From IMG/VR virus record IMGVR_UViG_3300034160_000202, positions 1 through 34,349 of that record: a DNA stretch of 34,349 nucleotides; one strand, 5' to 3'. Numbering within the stretch: the first letter of the stretch is position 1; every line of letters starts with the position of its first letter. The notes beneath the pieces were generated by a model, which did no database searches, was not told the DNA's origin, and saw only the letters and a list, made by a program, of their open reading frames with translations. Source of the stretch: a virus. The translations under genes were made by a program, and so were the position numbers. Below are positions 5,913 through 14,426 of this stretch, piece after piece.

Positions 5913-8162
5913 ATGAGTAATCACAACCACCTGCATGCCCCAACCCCTCCGCTTCCTTACCCCGGAAACACTGAAACGTTTACCGGAGTTTACTCTTGGA
6001 ACCAACCCCACACAGCCATCGGCACCGACGCAGCCAAGCCGCCGATCGAAGAGTGGATGTTTAGACAAAATCAGGTTCTTGATCCACTAACACCAGAACT
6101 CCGAGCGCGCCGCCGCCTGGCTTCTTTGCCGTATTTTATCCGTCGTTACTATGACAATCATGCTAACCGGTTGGAGGATCAGCACGGTACAGCGCGAGCC
6201 AATAAATATTTAGTCAATACGTTTGCAAAGTATGTATTGCCCCGCGTTGATAGCGTTAACGATCGCTACCGGCTGGGTGTTGTTCCCGGTCAGTTAATCA
6301 CTTTTTCAGATGATTTCGCACGCATGCCCTGGTATGGCAAGCGTGAACTTAGGCGCATGGCTCACCGCCTGACTGATTTTATCACTGCTGAATTCATGAA
6401 TTACTACGAAAGCCAACATGAAAAAACAGGTGATGTATCGTTTTCGATCCTCTACTCCTATGGCCGAGCGGCCTGGTTGGTATCGCACCTTAATATGACA
6501 GCACCCGGCTGGGGCGACTATTGCAACATGAAACTGACAGACGTCAATGCCCTGCGCTGTATGGCACGACTTGAGTCACCATCATGGTGGCTACGCAGGC
6601 TCAAACGTATTCATGATCAGTGGCGTGAGCACTTGATGATTGCGGCCGGTTATGTCAGCAAAAAAGGGACGCCGTATTGCAGCGATCCAGCGCTCAAAGA
6701 GTGGAAGGCACAGAAGAAAGCCAACACCGAATATCTAAAAGCGATGGAGTTAGAGGATCAAGATACCGGTGAACGGATATCACTGATTGATAAGGTGATC
6801 GGCAGTGTGGCTAACCCTGCCGTACGTCGTCATGAACTAATGGCCCGTATGCGTGGCTTTGAAAACGTGGCTGATGATCTGGGCCTTGTCGGGGATTTTT
6901 ATACGTTAACCGCGCCGTCTAAATACCATGCCATGCATAGCAGTGGTAAGCGCAATGACAAATGGCGCGGAGCTAGCCCACGGCAGACACAAAAGTATTT
7001 ATGTAAGGTCTGGGCTCGCGTCCGTGCCGCGTGGAAACGTGCGGGTATACGGGCGTTCGGCTTCCGTGTCGTAGAGCCGCATCATGATGAAACCCCGCAC
7101 TGGCACTTATTATTATTCATGCGCCCTGAAGATATTGATGAGGCCCGCGATATTTTTTGTCTGTATGCCCGCTGGGAAGATTCAGAAGAGTTACAAGGGG
7201 TGAAAGCCTTGGAAGCACGTTTCTTTGTTAAGCCTATAGATAAAGCGCTGGGCTCAGCAACTGGCTATATCGCTAAATACATTTCGAAGAATATTGACGG
7301 GTACGCGCTTGAAGGTGAATTGGATAATGACACCGGTCTACCGCTGCAAGATACGGCCCGCCGTGTTAATGCCTGGGCATCACGTTGGCGCATTCGTCAG
7401 TTCCAGCAACTTGGCGGTGCGCCGGTCACTGTCTACCGAGAATTACGCCGCTTGCGCGATCGTGACCTTTGCTTACACCCGGAGATCGCACCGGCGCACG
7501 TTGCCGCCGATGAGGGGAATTGGGCCGGGTACACGATGGCACAGGGTGGGCCACTGGTCGCCCGTGATTGTATCCGTGTACGCCTCAACTACGAAATTAC
7601 CGAGGACGGCAACGTCTATGGGGATGACGTCAGCCGGATTAACGGTATCTACGCCCCGGCCACGGGGCAGGACTCTTTGATTTTTACCCGCACTGCAACC
7701 TACAAAATCGTGCCAAAAGCCAAAGCGGACGAGGGGGTGGGTGTTGACGTTCAGGGCGCCCCGCGCCCCCTTGGAGTTCTGTCAATAACTGTACCCGTCG
7801 CCGCCAGTACGGCACAGGGATCGGAGTTGACTGGTACCCAAACAAGTGACAGGGCCAGGCCAATACCGGCTGACTTAGACCAAATGACCAGGGACGAACG
7901 GCGGGATCTGCGTCATAGGCTGAAAGATAAGGTACCAGGAAAGACTCATCAACAAGAACTGCCAGATAAACAGCATACCATTACCCCTGAAATGGCCGCA
8001 GTGCTGAGCAATACTGCCATTCAGTTATTGAGTTTCCTCCGTTCTATCGGTCTGGAGCCCACTCCTTGGGAGTTTGACGCATTGTTATCTGGTGTAGTGG
8101 TGAATTTTGGTCAAGGTCATGCTTTCAAGTTGGACAAAGGGTGTTTACTGGTTGTAAAGTAA
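5913..8162 (+). CDS. A: GpA-like rolling-circle replication initiator (HUH endonuclease)
   Basis: A 749-aa protein, close to P2 A (761 aa). The metal-binding HUH motif is PHHDETPHWHLLLF with H390/H391 and H396/H398, and the nicking tyrosine pair is Y452 and Y456 in GYIAKYISKN. GpA nicks one strand at the phage origin and stays linked to the 5' end to start rolling-circle replication. In P2 the origin lies inside A itself; I could not identify it here. An AGGTG precedes the ATG. The last 150 residues (after about 600) are low in recognisable motifs and more variable, as in other members. Confidence 0.95.
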   Translation: MSNHNHLHAPTPPLPYPGNTETFTGVYSWNQPHTAIGTDAAKPPIEEWMFRQNQVLDPLTPELRARRRLASLPYFIRRYYDNHANRLEDQHGTARANKYLVNTFAKYVLPRVDSVNDRYRLGVVPGQLITFSDDFARMPWYGKRELRRMAHRLTDFITAEFMNYYESQHEKTGDVSFSILYSYGRAAWLVSHLNMTAPGWGDYCNMKLTDVNALRCMARLESPSWWLRRLKRIHDQWREHLMIAAGYVSKKGTPYCSDPALKEWKAQKKANTEYLKAMELEDQDTGERISLIDKVIGSVANPAVRRHELMARMRGFENVADDLGLVGDFYTLTAPSKYHAMHSSGKRNDKWRGASPRQTQKYLCKVWARVRAAWKRAGIRAFGFRVVEPHHDETPHWHLLLFMRPEDIDEARDIFCLYARWEDSEELQGVKALEARFFVKPIDKALGSATGYIAKYISKNIDGYALEGELDNDTGLPLQDTARRVNAWASRWRIRQFQQLGGAPVTVYRELRRLRDRDLCLHPEIAPAHVAADEGNWAGYTMAQGGPLVARDCIRVRLNYEITEDGNVYGDDVSRINGIYAPATGQDSLIFTRTATYKIVPKAKADEGVGVDVQGAPRPLGVLSITVPVAASTAQGSELTGTQTSDRARPIPADLDQMTRDERRDLRHRLKDKVPGKTHQQELPDKQHTITPEMAAVLSNTAIQLLSFLRSIGLEPTPWEFDALLSGVVVNFGQGHAFKLDKGCLLVVK

Positions 8163-8303
8163 TTTGAGAGTAGTCAATTTTTTGATGTCAAGGGAGATAT
8201 ATATGATAAGTGTTTTTTTGCAGTCAAAGAATAAATTTCAATATGGTATTTAATAGAATGCTTTAGTTAATTCTTCATTAGTTACTTTAAAAAAGAGATT
8301 AAA

Positions 8304-9131
8304 ATGGATGCAGAATCGGTCAAAACAGGAATTGATTGGATGCCAATAGCATTGGCGTTATTCAGCGGCTTCATTGGCACGTTTTTTGGAGCTTATTTTT
8401 TAAACTGGAGGTCGGAAAGAAAAATATCTGGCGTTAGAAAAATAGCTATAAAGTGTTTGAATAAAATTAAAGACTATGATAAATCAGGGAAAACTTATAA
8501 AAATGTAGAAGATGAGTTCAATAATGATATAACTACAGCAGAAAAGAGAGCAGTTTTGGTTGCGTTGCAAAAAATAGGAGTGCCTGTTAAATTTCCTTTT
8601 CAGCAACCATTTAATATTAGAGTTATTACTTTCTACCCTGAATTGATAAATTCAAAAGAAGTTGAAGAAATGATTGCGCAAATAAAAACTGGTAATTGTG
8701 ATCATTTATTTTTCTCAGACCCAGATATTTATTTTACTGAGAACAATAGAATAAAGGCAATGCGAACCGTAGCAAAAAACTGTGTTAATAATGCGCTTAG
8801 ACAGTCTTATGTAGGGGAAAATGAAAGTGGGAACTTAGAACGAGTACTTCCCAAAGTCTGGAGTGATAGCATTAGCGGTGGGGAAATGAACGTCCTTCTT
8901 GTTTTTTTATCAAAAACAAACAATGATTCATACTATAATGCTGATAATAAAGCGGATCAAAAAAAGATGGACTCTTTAGTTAAAGAGATTGAGTTAGGCT
9001 TATGGGATACTTATTTACAATGGGATCATGATTCATTCAGAAGTATGAATCAACAGCTAAGTGTAAATAATGTGATAATAGGCCTTGCGGAATCTCAGCA
9101 ATTACAAAACTTAATACCACCCTTTAAATAG
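8304..9131 (+). CDS. Unknown protein with N-terminal membrane anchor (hotspot cargo)
   Basis: A 275-aa product of an AT-rich gene. One transmembrane helix is visible at about residues 12-34 (WMPIALALFSGFIGTFFGAY), with a basic region just after it (NWRSERKISGVRK), so the roughly 240-residue remainder is probably cytoplasmic. The soluble part has alternating charged helices and no motif I recognise. It lies between the replication gene and the cos region, the place occupied by tin and old in P2, and is followed 79 bp later by a second AT-rich gene on the same strand. A defence role is inferred from position, composition and pairing only. Confidence 0.75.
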   Translation: MDAESVKTGIDWMPIALALFSGFIGTFFGAYFLNWRSERKISGVRKIAIKCLNKIKDYDKSGKTYKNVEDEFNNDITTAEKRAVLVALQKIGVPVKFPFQQPFNIRVITFYPELINSKEVEEMIAQIKTGNCDHLFFSDPDIYFTENNRIKAMRTVAKNCVNNALRQSYVGENESGNLERVLPKVWSDSISGGEMNVLLVFLSKTNNDSYYNADNKADQKKMDSLVKEIELGLWDTYLQWDHDSFRSMNQQLSVNNVIIGLAESQQLQNLIPPFK

Positions 9132-9210
9132 AAGTATAATCAGCCATAGTTTGTTAACTCGAGTAACTATGGTTGCTTATAGATTAAGTGAACTCCAAGG
9201 AAGAGACACA

Positions 9211-9912
9211 ATGCCGATTTCAAGAGCAATGTCAGAATTATTAGGAAAACCTCTGCCGAAAGATAATTTTTTATTTAAGAACGATTCAAAAATATCTAAA
9301 ATGATTACAAGATGCGAAAATTATGTTGAGATATCATTGGATCTAAAAAGCTGTATGTATTCTATCAAGGCTTTGGAAAAGTTGGTTGAAATAAGAGATG
9401 TAAACACAATTAGCACTAATGGCATTTACTTATCTCTGGCCATCACAATAGAGTCATACTCTTGTTATATTATCATGCTTTATTCTAAAGCGTTTGGTAC
9501 ATCAAAAGGCAGAACTAGCTTAGATAATAAATTGAAAGAGGTTTTTAATGAGTGTGAATATTTGCTTGATACTCATGGCTATATCATGGAGTTAAGGCAT
9601 AAATATTTCGCTCATCACCAATTAAAAGCTAATACTCATAGCATATTTTATAAGGTAATAGACGGTGAGGTATTATTAGATCCTTTCTGTTTTTCTTCAA
9701 AAGTGGAAATTTATAGTGTGGTTCCTTGGCTGGATTTTTATAAGTGCATTAAGCAAGTGAAAGTATTTGCAGAGACTGAAGCTGAGAAGATTTGTAAAAA
9801 AATACAAGATTCACTTACAGAGTCGCAACGTGACTATTTACGTTCTGTTGATTATGACGAAGTGATTTCCATTTATGAAAATTCTCAGAAAGACCTTCTC
9901 AGCGATAGGTAA
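9211..9912 (+). CDS. HEPN-like protein (candidate abortive-infection RNase)
   Basis: A 233-aa, helix-rich protein of an AT-rich gene. ELRHKYFAHHQ places R129 and H135 in an Rx5H arrangement, the signature of HEPN ribonucleases, preceded by the long helices such proteins have (47-62 and 70-93); AbiU2-type proteins carry a similar R-x-K-x-x-AH sequence. AAGGAAGAG nine bases before the ATG at 9211 decides this start; an upstream in-frame ATG (9169) and TTG (9151) lack a ribosome site. It would form an operon with the membrane-anchored gene before it. HEPN assignment is motif-based and moderate; many HEPN proteins are toxins or defence effectors. Confidence 0.75.
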   Translation: MPISRAMSELLGKPLPKDNFLFKNDSKISKMITRCENYVEISLDLKSCMYSIKALEKLVEIRDVNTISTNGIYLSLAITIESYSCYIIMLYSKAFGTSKGRTSLDNKLKEVFNECEYLLDTHGYIMELRHKYFAHHQLKANTHSIFYKVIDGEVLLDPFCFSSKVEIYSVVPWLDFYKCIKQVKVFAETEAEKICKKIQDSLTESQRDYLRSVDYDEVISIYENSQKDLLSDR

Positions 9913-9940
9913 CAGCTTCCCCGCTTTCGCAGGGGTTCTG
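9913..9940. other. Candidate cos site / hairpin between convergent genes
   Basis: Between two convergent genes. On the minus strand it reads GCGAAAGCGGGGAAGC, resembling the P2 cohesive end core GAGGCGGGGAAAGC. The location, past the end of the leftward portal operon, is where P2 has cos. The same bases form a CCCC/GGGG hairpin (9919-9922 with 9932-9935) that could instead be a weak bidirectional terminator, though no T tract follows. Confidence 0.4.
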
Positions 9941-10267
9941 CTATCTAGCCTGGTTTTGTAGTAGGTCTAACGCATATTGCCGTTCATCAGGCTTTAACCT
10001 ATCCAGCAAAAGCTTGACCAACTTATTGCCAGTCAGCCCGCTGGGGCTGAGTGAGTGGGAGAACGTCGCATTAAAAACAAAAGTATGGCCGCACTCCACT
10101 TCTGAGCAGGCGCAATACACATCGGCCAGTTGCTTATTCTTCCACTCGGTCTTACGGATGATTGCCGGAGCACTACACTCCGGGCAACTAATTTTGAATA
10201 TGCGCACGTTGATTACCCCGCATGCCAGTGCTAACAATGGGGACGATCTTAGCTTATTTCCGGTCAT
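9941..10267 (-). CDS. ogr: Ogr/Delta-like zinc-finger late activator
   Basis: Ogr/Delta proteins activate P2-type late promoters through RNA polymerase alpha. The 108-aa product shows CPEC followed after about 22 residues by CSEVEC (C-x2-C and C-x4-C), the Ogr zinc pattern, then HTFVF, matching the family's C-x4-C-x-ATF end. The ATG overlaps the portal stop as ATGA, giving a 22-residue N-terminal extension; a GTG at codon 21 (just before RIFKISCP) would give the size usual for the family. In P2, ogr is next to D near attP; here it ends the portal operon, an unusual place. Confidence 0.82.
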   Translation of the reverse strand: MTGNKLRSSPLLALACGVINVRIFKISCPECSAPAIIRKTEWKNKQLADVYCACSEVECGHTFVFNATFSHSLSPSGLTGNKLVKLLLDRLKPDERQYALDLLQNQAR

Positions 10268-11328
10268 TTTTCGCCCTTATCCTCGCTAACTGCGGCAATA
10301 TCAATATCAAATCGCAGATGTAAGTGCGCGGGGATCTCCGGGTCACTGTTGATACCAGTCATAAATTTGCGTTGCAGCGGGATCACCTCATCCTTGCGGT
10401 AGGTATCTCGGGCAGTTTCGGGGCTCCCCATCACCGCGCCATTGGTCGGGATGATACCCGCCAGGCCAGCCGGGAACCGGTGCGCGGTAAAAATATCTTG
10501 AGCGGTGATCCCCTTCACGTTAGCAAACTCATCCTTGGCGGTGACTTCTCCCACCGGTAACAGCTTGATCCCCTCAGGGTCACCTTTCGGGATATTAATA
10601 AACATGTTGCGAAAATTACCCAACCCTTTGGATTGTTCAATCTTGCTTTTGATCTCCGCTTCCACTTCCCCGGTAATGTTGGGGTCATTCGCATAGAGAA
10701 TAAACCCCATGTGCGCACCGTTATGGTAGTAACGGCGTCTAAAAATCGTGGCCTCACTGTTGAGCAATGCGGAGTGAATACCGCCAATATAATCCGGCAG
10801 GCCGTAAACCTGTTGGCGCGGGTCATACATCTTGTAAAAGGCAATATCTCGCGGGCTATAGGACAACGCGGGCCCCTCTTGCAGCACCACAAAATCGCCG
10901 TTCTTACGGCAGCGCAGGTAAAGCGAGGGCAGCGGCAACAAATCAATCACCTCATTAAAGACATTACGGATTTTCAACACCGCCACATCACCGAACAGCA
11001 GGTAATCAAACACCATTTGCTCTATCTGGTCAGTGGTTAACCCGCCGCCCAGGAAGCCACCGGCCACCATGTTGCGCCGGGCATACAGTACGCCGCCATG
11101 CTGCGCGCTAAGGTTGGGCAATTGGGCCAAGGCGAGCCTATCAATAGGTAATCGCCAGTGGTCAAACTCATTGTCATACCAGATATTGTGATAATCGGTC
11201 CCCGTGGTAAGAATGGGTTCGGGTTCGCCAAAGGTGATCACACTGCCACGCCCCGGTGTAAACGTTTCAGGCTTGACGGTGGGAACCCCTTTCTGGGGGT
11301 TGCGCGGCTTACGTTTCTTCGTTGTCAT
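10264..11328 (-). CDS. Q: Portal protein (P2 GpQ family)
   Basis: A 354-aa portal of the PBSX/P2 family, forming the dodecameric DNA channel at one capsid vertex. Family features include GGGLTTDQIEQMVFDYLLFGDVAVL, split here as GGLTTDQIEQ (about 96-105) and DYLLFGDVAVL, the central LPLPSLYLR segment, GLPDYIGGIHSALLNSEA and the C-terminal ETARDTYRKDEVIPLQ. P2 Q is 344 aa. It is cotranscribed leftwards with the large terminase, with a 4-bp ATGA overlap to the terminase stop, the P2 PQ arrangement. Confidence 0.96.
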   Translation of the reverse strand: MTTKKRKPRNPQKGVPTVKPETFTPGRGSVITFGEPEPILTTGTDYHNIWYDNEFDHWRLPIDRLALAQLPNLSAQHGGVLYARRNMVAGGFLGGGLTTDQIEQMVFDYLLFGDVAVLKIRNVFNEVIDLLPLPSLYLRCRKNGDFVVLQEGPALSYSPRDIAFYKMYDPRQQVYGLPDYIGGIHSALLNSEATIFRRRYYHNGAHMGFILYANDPNITGEVEAEIKSKIEQSKGLGNFRNMFINIPKGDPEGIKLLPVGEVTAKDEFANVKGITAQDIFTAHRFPAGLAGIIPTNGAVMGSPETARDTYRKDEVIPLQRKFMTGINSDPEIPAHLHLRFDIDIAAVSEDKGEK

Positions 11329-13124
11329 GCTGCTTTTCCAAAGGCCCAGGTTGATGGGCGGTCAAATTCATAATCCAGGGGCTCGTTTATCATTGCGTGA
11401 GAGGTGGCAAAGAAAACGTCGGCGTGGCCGGTCGCCTCTGAACGTTCGGCGACAAACGTCAGCGCATTACCGCTTTGGGTGGTGGTGCGGCGGATAGCCA
11501 TAAAGCTGGCGGCGATCTCCGCGCGCTCTTTGTTGGTTTCGTCCAGGGCGTCTTTGGCCCACTCAATACGCTTGCGCTCTACCGTGTCGATCATCTTAAA
11601 GACCAGCCGGTTCTTGCTTTCGACGCTGTACAAAATGGCGTGAGCCTCACGCGGGGCAAACTTGCTGACCAGGTCATACACGCTTTTACCGATGCCGGTC
11701 GTGTCGATACCGATGTAAGTAATGTTAAAACGCTTCATCAGTTGCTTGATTTGTTCGGCCTGCCAACTGAAATTCAATCCCTGCCATTGGTGGATCGCCA
11801 GAACGCGGAACCGTTCACCATCATGGATAGGCGGGGCCACGATCACAAAGGTCGAGTTATCGCCAGACCGTGACGGGTCAAAGCCCGCCCAGACTTCACG
11901 ATTGCCAAAGGGACGCACGGCGGTGGGGTCATAATCTCCCCAGGTAGCGGGATCGACTTCACAGGCCACCAGGGTGGAAAACTTGAATACTGCGTCTTTG
12001 CTGTCGACAAACTCGCACATGTACAGCATCGCAAACGCGGTCGGGTTGTACTTGTTACGAAGCCGTTCAATATCTACCAGGGCACCGAGGCCCCCCTTAA
12101 TGGCATCGTCCATTGTGATGACATAACGCCATATGCCATCAGGGCTACGCTGGCCCGCCTCACGCATGGCACTTTGCTTGGGAAATACGGCGGCTTTGCG
12201 TTTGGCATCATCGGTGCGCCACTCTTCCCCTGTCCACACGGTATAAGCCTGGTGCGTCTTGGCGCTGGGGGTTGAGAAATAGGTGGTGCGGAATTTGTTG
12301 TGTGTTGCCATCGCTGAGGCAACTTCATGCAGGCGGGTAAATTTGGGGATCCAAAAGACCTCATCACCATAAAGATGGCCGTTAAACCCCTGCGCCGTGC
12401 TGGCATTGGTCGACAGAAAACGCAGGATAGCGCCGTTACTGAGTCGGATATTCTTACCGGTCAACGACACCCCAAAATGTTGCTGGGCGATTTGAACGAT
12501 GTATTCACGGAAGATTTCCGACTGGGCACGGGAGGCTGAGAAAAACACCTGGTTATCACCGCTGATCACCGCATCTTCGAAAGCTTCCCACGCAAAGTAA
12601 TAGGTCATACCAATCTGACGGCTTTTCAGGATGAAGCGCCAATCCTCGTCCTTATGGTCGCGGCAATGCAGTTGATAATCGAAAAGATGTTCACGTGCCC
12701 AGCTATCGAGCATCTCGGCAGTAATGCCGGATGTATCATTTTTCCGGTATCGGCGCTTTCCGCCTTCTCCCGGCTCCCCGCCGTCCACCTCATTCCCCGC
12801 CCGGCGTTGGGTCTGAATTTCAGCCATTTTTTCGGCGTGCTTATTGCGTTGCGCCATCAGCTTGACGTGTTGCACGACCAGGTCGCGCAATTCGTCTAAC
12901 TCCAGCGCCGTTTTCTTTTCCCTGCCCGCCAGTTGGTTGATGCGCCGCGCGATCGCTTCTTCCACCGATTGCAGCGGCAATAAGGAGGCCCATTGGAATA
13001 CATCAGCCCAATGGTAAATCGTGCGCGGGGGAATGTTTAATTCTCGCGCAATGTCACGCGGTAACCAGCGCTTTATAAATAATGCGCGGGCAGCGTCTTT
13101 TATCTCGTCAGGGTATTTACTCAT
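11325..13124 (-). CDS. P: Terminase large subunit ATPase (P2 GpP family)
   Basis: About 599 aa from the ATG at 13124 (MSKYPDEIKDAARALF), matching P2 P (590 aa); the frame is open a further 52 codons upstream, but that extension looks non-coding. An N-terminal HTH (LPRDIARELNIPPRTIYHW, about 22-40) precedes a packaging ATPase with deviant Walker A (LKSRQIGMTYY) and Walker B (HLYGDEVFW), then an RNase-H-fold nuclease with AGFDPSRSGDNS. The enzyme translocates DNA into the procapsid and cuts at cos. The gene is divergent from the scaffold gene and overlaps the portal start. Confidence 0.96.
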   Translation of the reverse strand: MSKYPDEIKDAARALFIKRWLPRDIARELNIPPRTIYHWADVFQWASLLPLQSVEEAIARRINQLAGREKKTALELDELRDLVVQHVKLMAQRNKHAEKMAEIQTQRRAGNEVDGGEPGEGGKRRYRKNDTSGITAEMLDSWAREHLFDYQLHCRDHKDEDWRFILKSRQIGMTYYFAWEAFEDAVISGDNQVFFSASRAQSEIFREYIVQIAQQHFGVSLTGKNIRLSNGAILRFLSTNASTAQGFNGHLYGDEVFWIPKFTRLHEVASAMATHNKFRTTYFSTPSAKTHQAYTVWTGEEWRTDDAKRKAAVFPKQSAMREAGQRSPDGIWRYVITMDDAIKGGLGALVDIERLRNKYNPTAFAMLYMCEFVDSKDAVFKFSTLVACEVDPATWGDYDPTAVRPFGNREVWAGFDPSRSGDNSTFVIVAPPIHDGERFRVLAIHQWQGLNFSWQAEQIKQLMKRFNITYIGIDTTGIGKSVYDLVSKFAPREAHAILYSVESKNRLVFKMIDTVERKRIEWAKDALDETNKERAEIAASFMAIRRTTTQSGNALTFVAERSEATGHADVFFATSHAMINEPLDYEFDRPSTWAFGKAA

Positions 13125-13300
13125 AAGGCTATTATGACGACATAAAAGAAATGAAATTATCACTAAATATCGGCAATGGGGGGTTAATGCCCTATAACCG
13201 AATACCTCAGAATTAAAGTGAGTGCGGCGACCACATCTATTAGTAATACTGACCTTCACAGGATACCGATAAATAAACACACTCTTTAATAAGGTTAGTT
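13125..13300. promoter_or_regulatory. Divergent late promoter region (P-Q left, O rightwards)
   Basis: A 176-bp gap between the divergently read terminase and scaffold genes must hold start sites for both late operons. AT-rich elements such as TAGTAATACT (about 13242-13251) could serve as a -10 region, but no full promoter is clear and no TGT-N12-ACA Ogr box is present. Promoter presence is inferred from layout. Confidence 0.5.
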
Positions 13301-14383
13301 ATGCCGCAGCCTCATTACCGCACTGAGTGGTTATGTATTGCCACATCAGGTCAGGCCGTAGATGGTCGAGCCATTGAGTCTCAATGGTTGATTGACGCGG
13401 CAGAAACGTATACCCGCAGCACTTATACCGCCATGATTTGGCCGCACCATCCCCAATATGATGTAGGGGAACGAGAGTTTACGTGCAACCTGGGTGAAGT
13501 CGACGCGCTAAAAACCGAAACGCGAGGGGATATTGTCAAACTGTATGCCCAGCTTATCCCGAATCAATTTCTTATTGATGCCAACCTTATGGGGCAGAAA
13601 TTATTTACCTCTGCCGAATTTATTTCTGATTTTGCCGGTAGCGGTAAAGAATATTTATTTGGTCTGGCCGTCACAGATATTCCCGCAAGCCTGGGCACCG
13701 AAAAAATGAAATTCATTTTAGCCGGTGAAGAAAAGGATGCCGAGCGCGGCAATTTAGAAACCTTCAGCCTGGGAAATTTAAAGACGGATAAGCCAGAAAA
13801 ACACGGTTCCTCTTTCTGGGGAAAACTATTTTTTGCCAAAAAAGACTTTACGCCAACACCGCAACCCAACACCGACACCAACCAACCCAATGAGGGTGAG
13901 GAAGAAAAGATGGATGAATTAAAAGCCCTCTTGCAACAGATGATGCAAATGCTCGCTGACATGACCACGGCCGCCAGCGGTGACAGTACCGCCAGTGATA
14001 CGCCGGAGCTGGCAGCGGCCGAGGTGGCCGACATTGCCGGGGAGATCGCCGACGCCGCCGAAGAGGTGGCCGCATTGGCGGAAGAAGTCGCCGACAGCCC
14101 GGAAGATGAAGTGAAGGCACAGGAATTTGCCGTTGCCAAAACCAACCTGGTGCGCGCCATGAAAGCCTTCATCGCCAAGCCGGAAAAGCCTGAACGCTCT
14201 GCCCGACGCACCCGACGCGAGTTTAGCGCGAAAAAAGCGACAGGCGGCAACGCTGAACAAATCACGGCCTTAAACACCACGCTATCAACCTTCATGACCA
14301 AGCTGTCAGCGATGGAACAAGGCGGCACCCTGCGCCCAGGTAGCGCACCGGCAGGCGATAAAAAGCCGTTTGACTTCATTTAA
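13301..14383 (+). CDS. O: Capsid scaffold and maturation protease (P2 GpO family)
   Basis: A 360-aa protein combining an N-terminal serine protease with a C-terminal scaffold. Residues matching the P2 GpO catalytic triad (D19, H48, S107) are visible as D21, H49/H50 (IWPHHPQ) and S104 (KLFTSAEF). The C-terminal half (about 200-290) is a helical, Ala/Glu-rich coiled-coil-like scaffold segment with repeats of AEEVA, ending in the conserved basic tail. It matures the capsid and processes itself. AAGG six bases upstream supports the ATG. P2 O is 284 aa; the extra length lies in the Ala/Glu-rich region. Confidence 0.95.
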   Translation: MPQPHYRTEWLCIATSGQAVDGRAIESQWLIDAAETYTRSTYTAMIWPHHPQYDVGEREFTCNLGEVDALKTETRGDIVKLYAQLIPNQFLIDANLMGQKLFTSAEFISDFAGSGKEYLFGLAVTDIPASLGTEKMKFILAGEEKDAERGNLETFSLGNLKTDKPEKHGSSFWGKLFFAKKDFTPTPQPNTDTNQPNEGEEEKMDELKALLQQMMQMLADMTTAASGDSTASDTPELAAAEVADIAGEIADAAEEVAALAEEVADSPEDEVKAQEFAVAKTNLVRAMKAFIAKPEKPERSARRTRREFSAKKATGGNAEQITALNTTLSTFMTKLSAMEQGGTLRPGSAPAGDKKPFDFI

Positions 14384-14426
14384 TTGTGAGTTCCCGTATT
14401 TGGGACACGTTTAGGACATTAACACC

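Noticed and set aside
10515-10946. 143-aa minus-strand ORF in a second frame inside the portal gene
   Set aside because: Overlaps the portal gene on the same strand; no start signal and composition looks like a frame shadow.
13125-13300. P2-type Ogr binding boxes (TGT-N12-ACA)
   Set aside because: TGT does not occur with the required spacing in this gap; the region is kept only as an inferred promoter area.
13564-14379. 271-aa minus-strand ORF opposite the scaffold gene
   Set aside because: Fully antisense to a clear GpO-type gene; its low-complexity Ala/Ser content mirrors the GC-rich codons of that gene.
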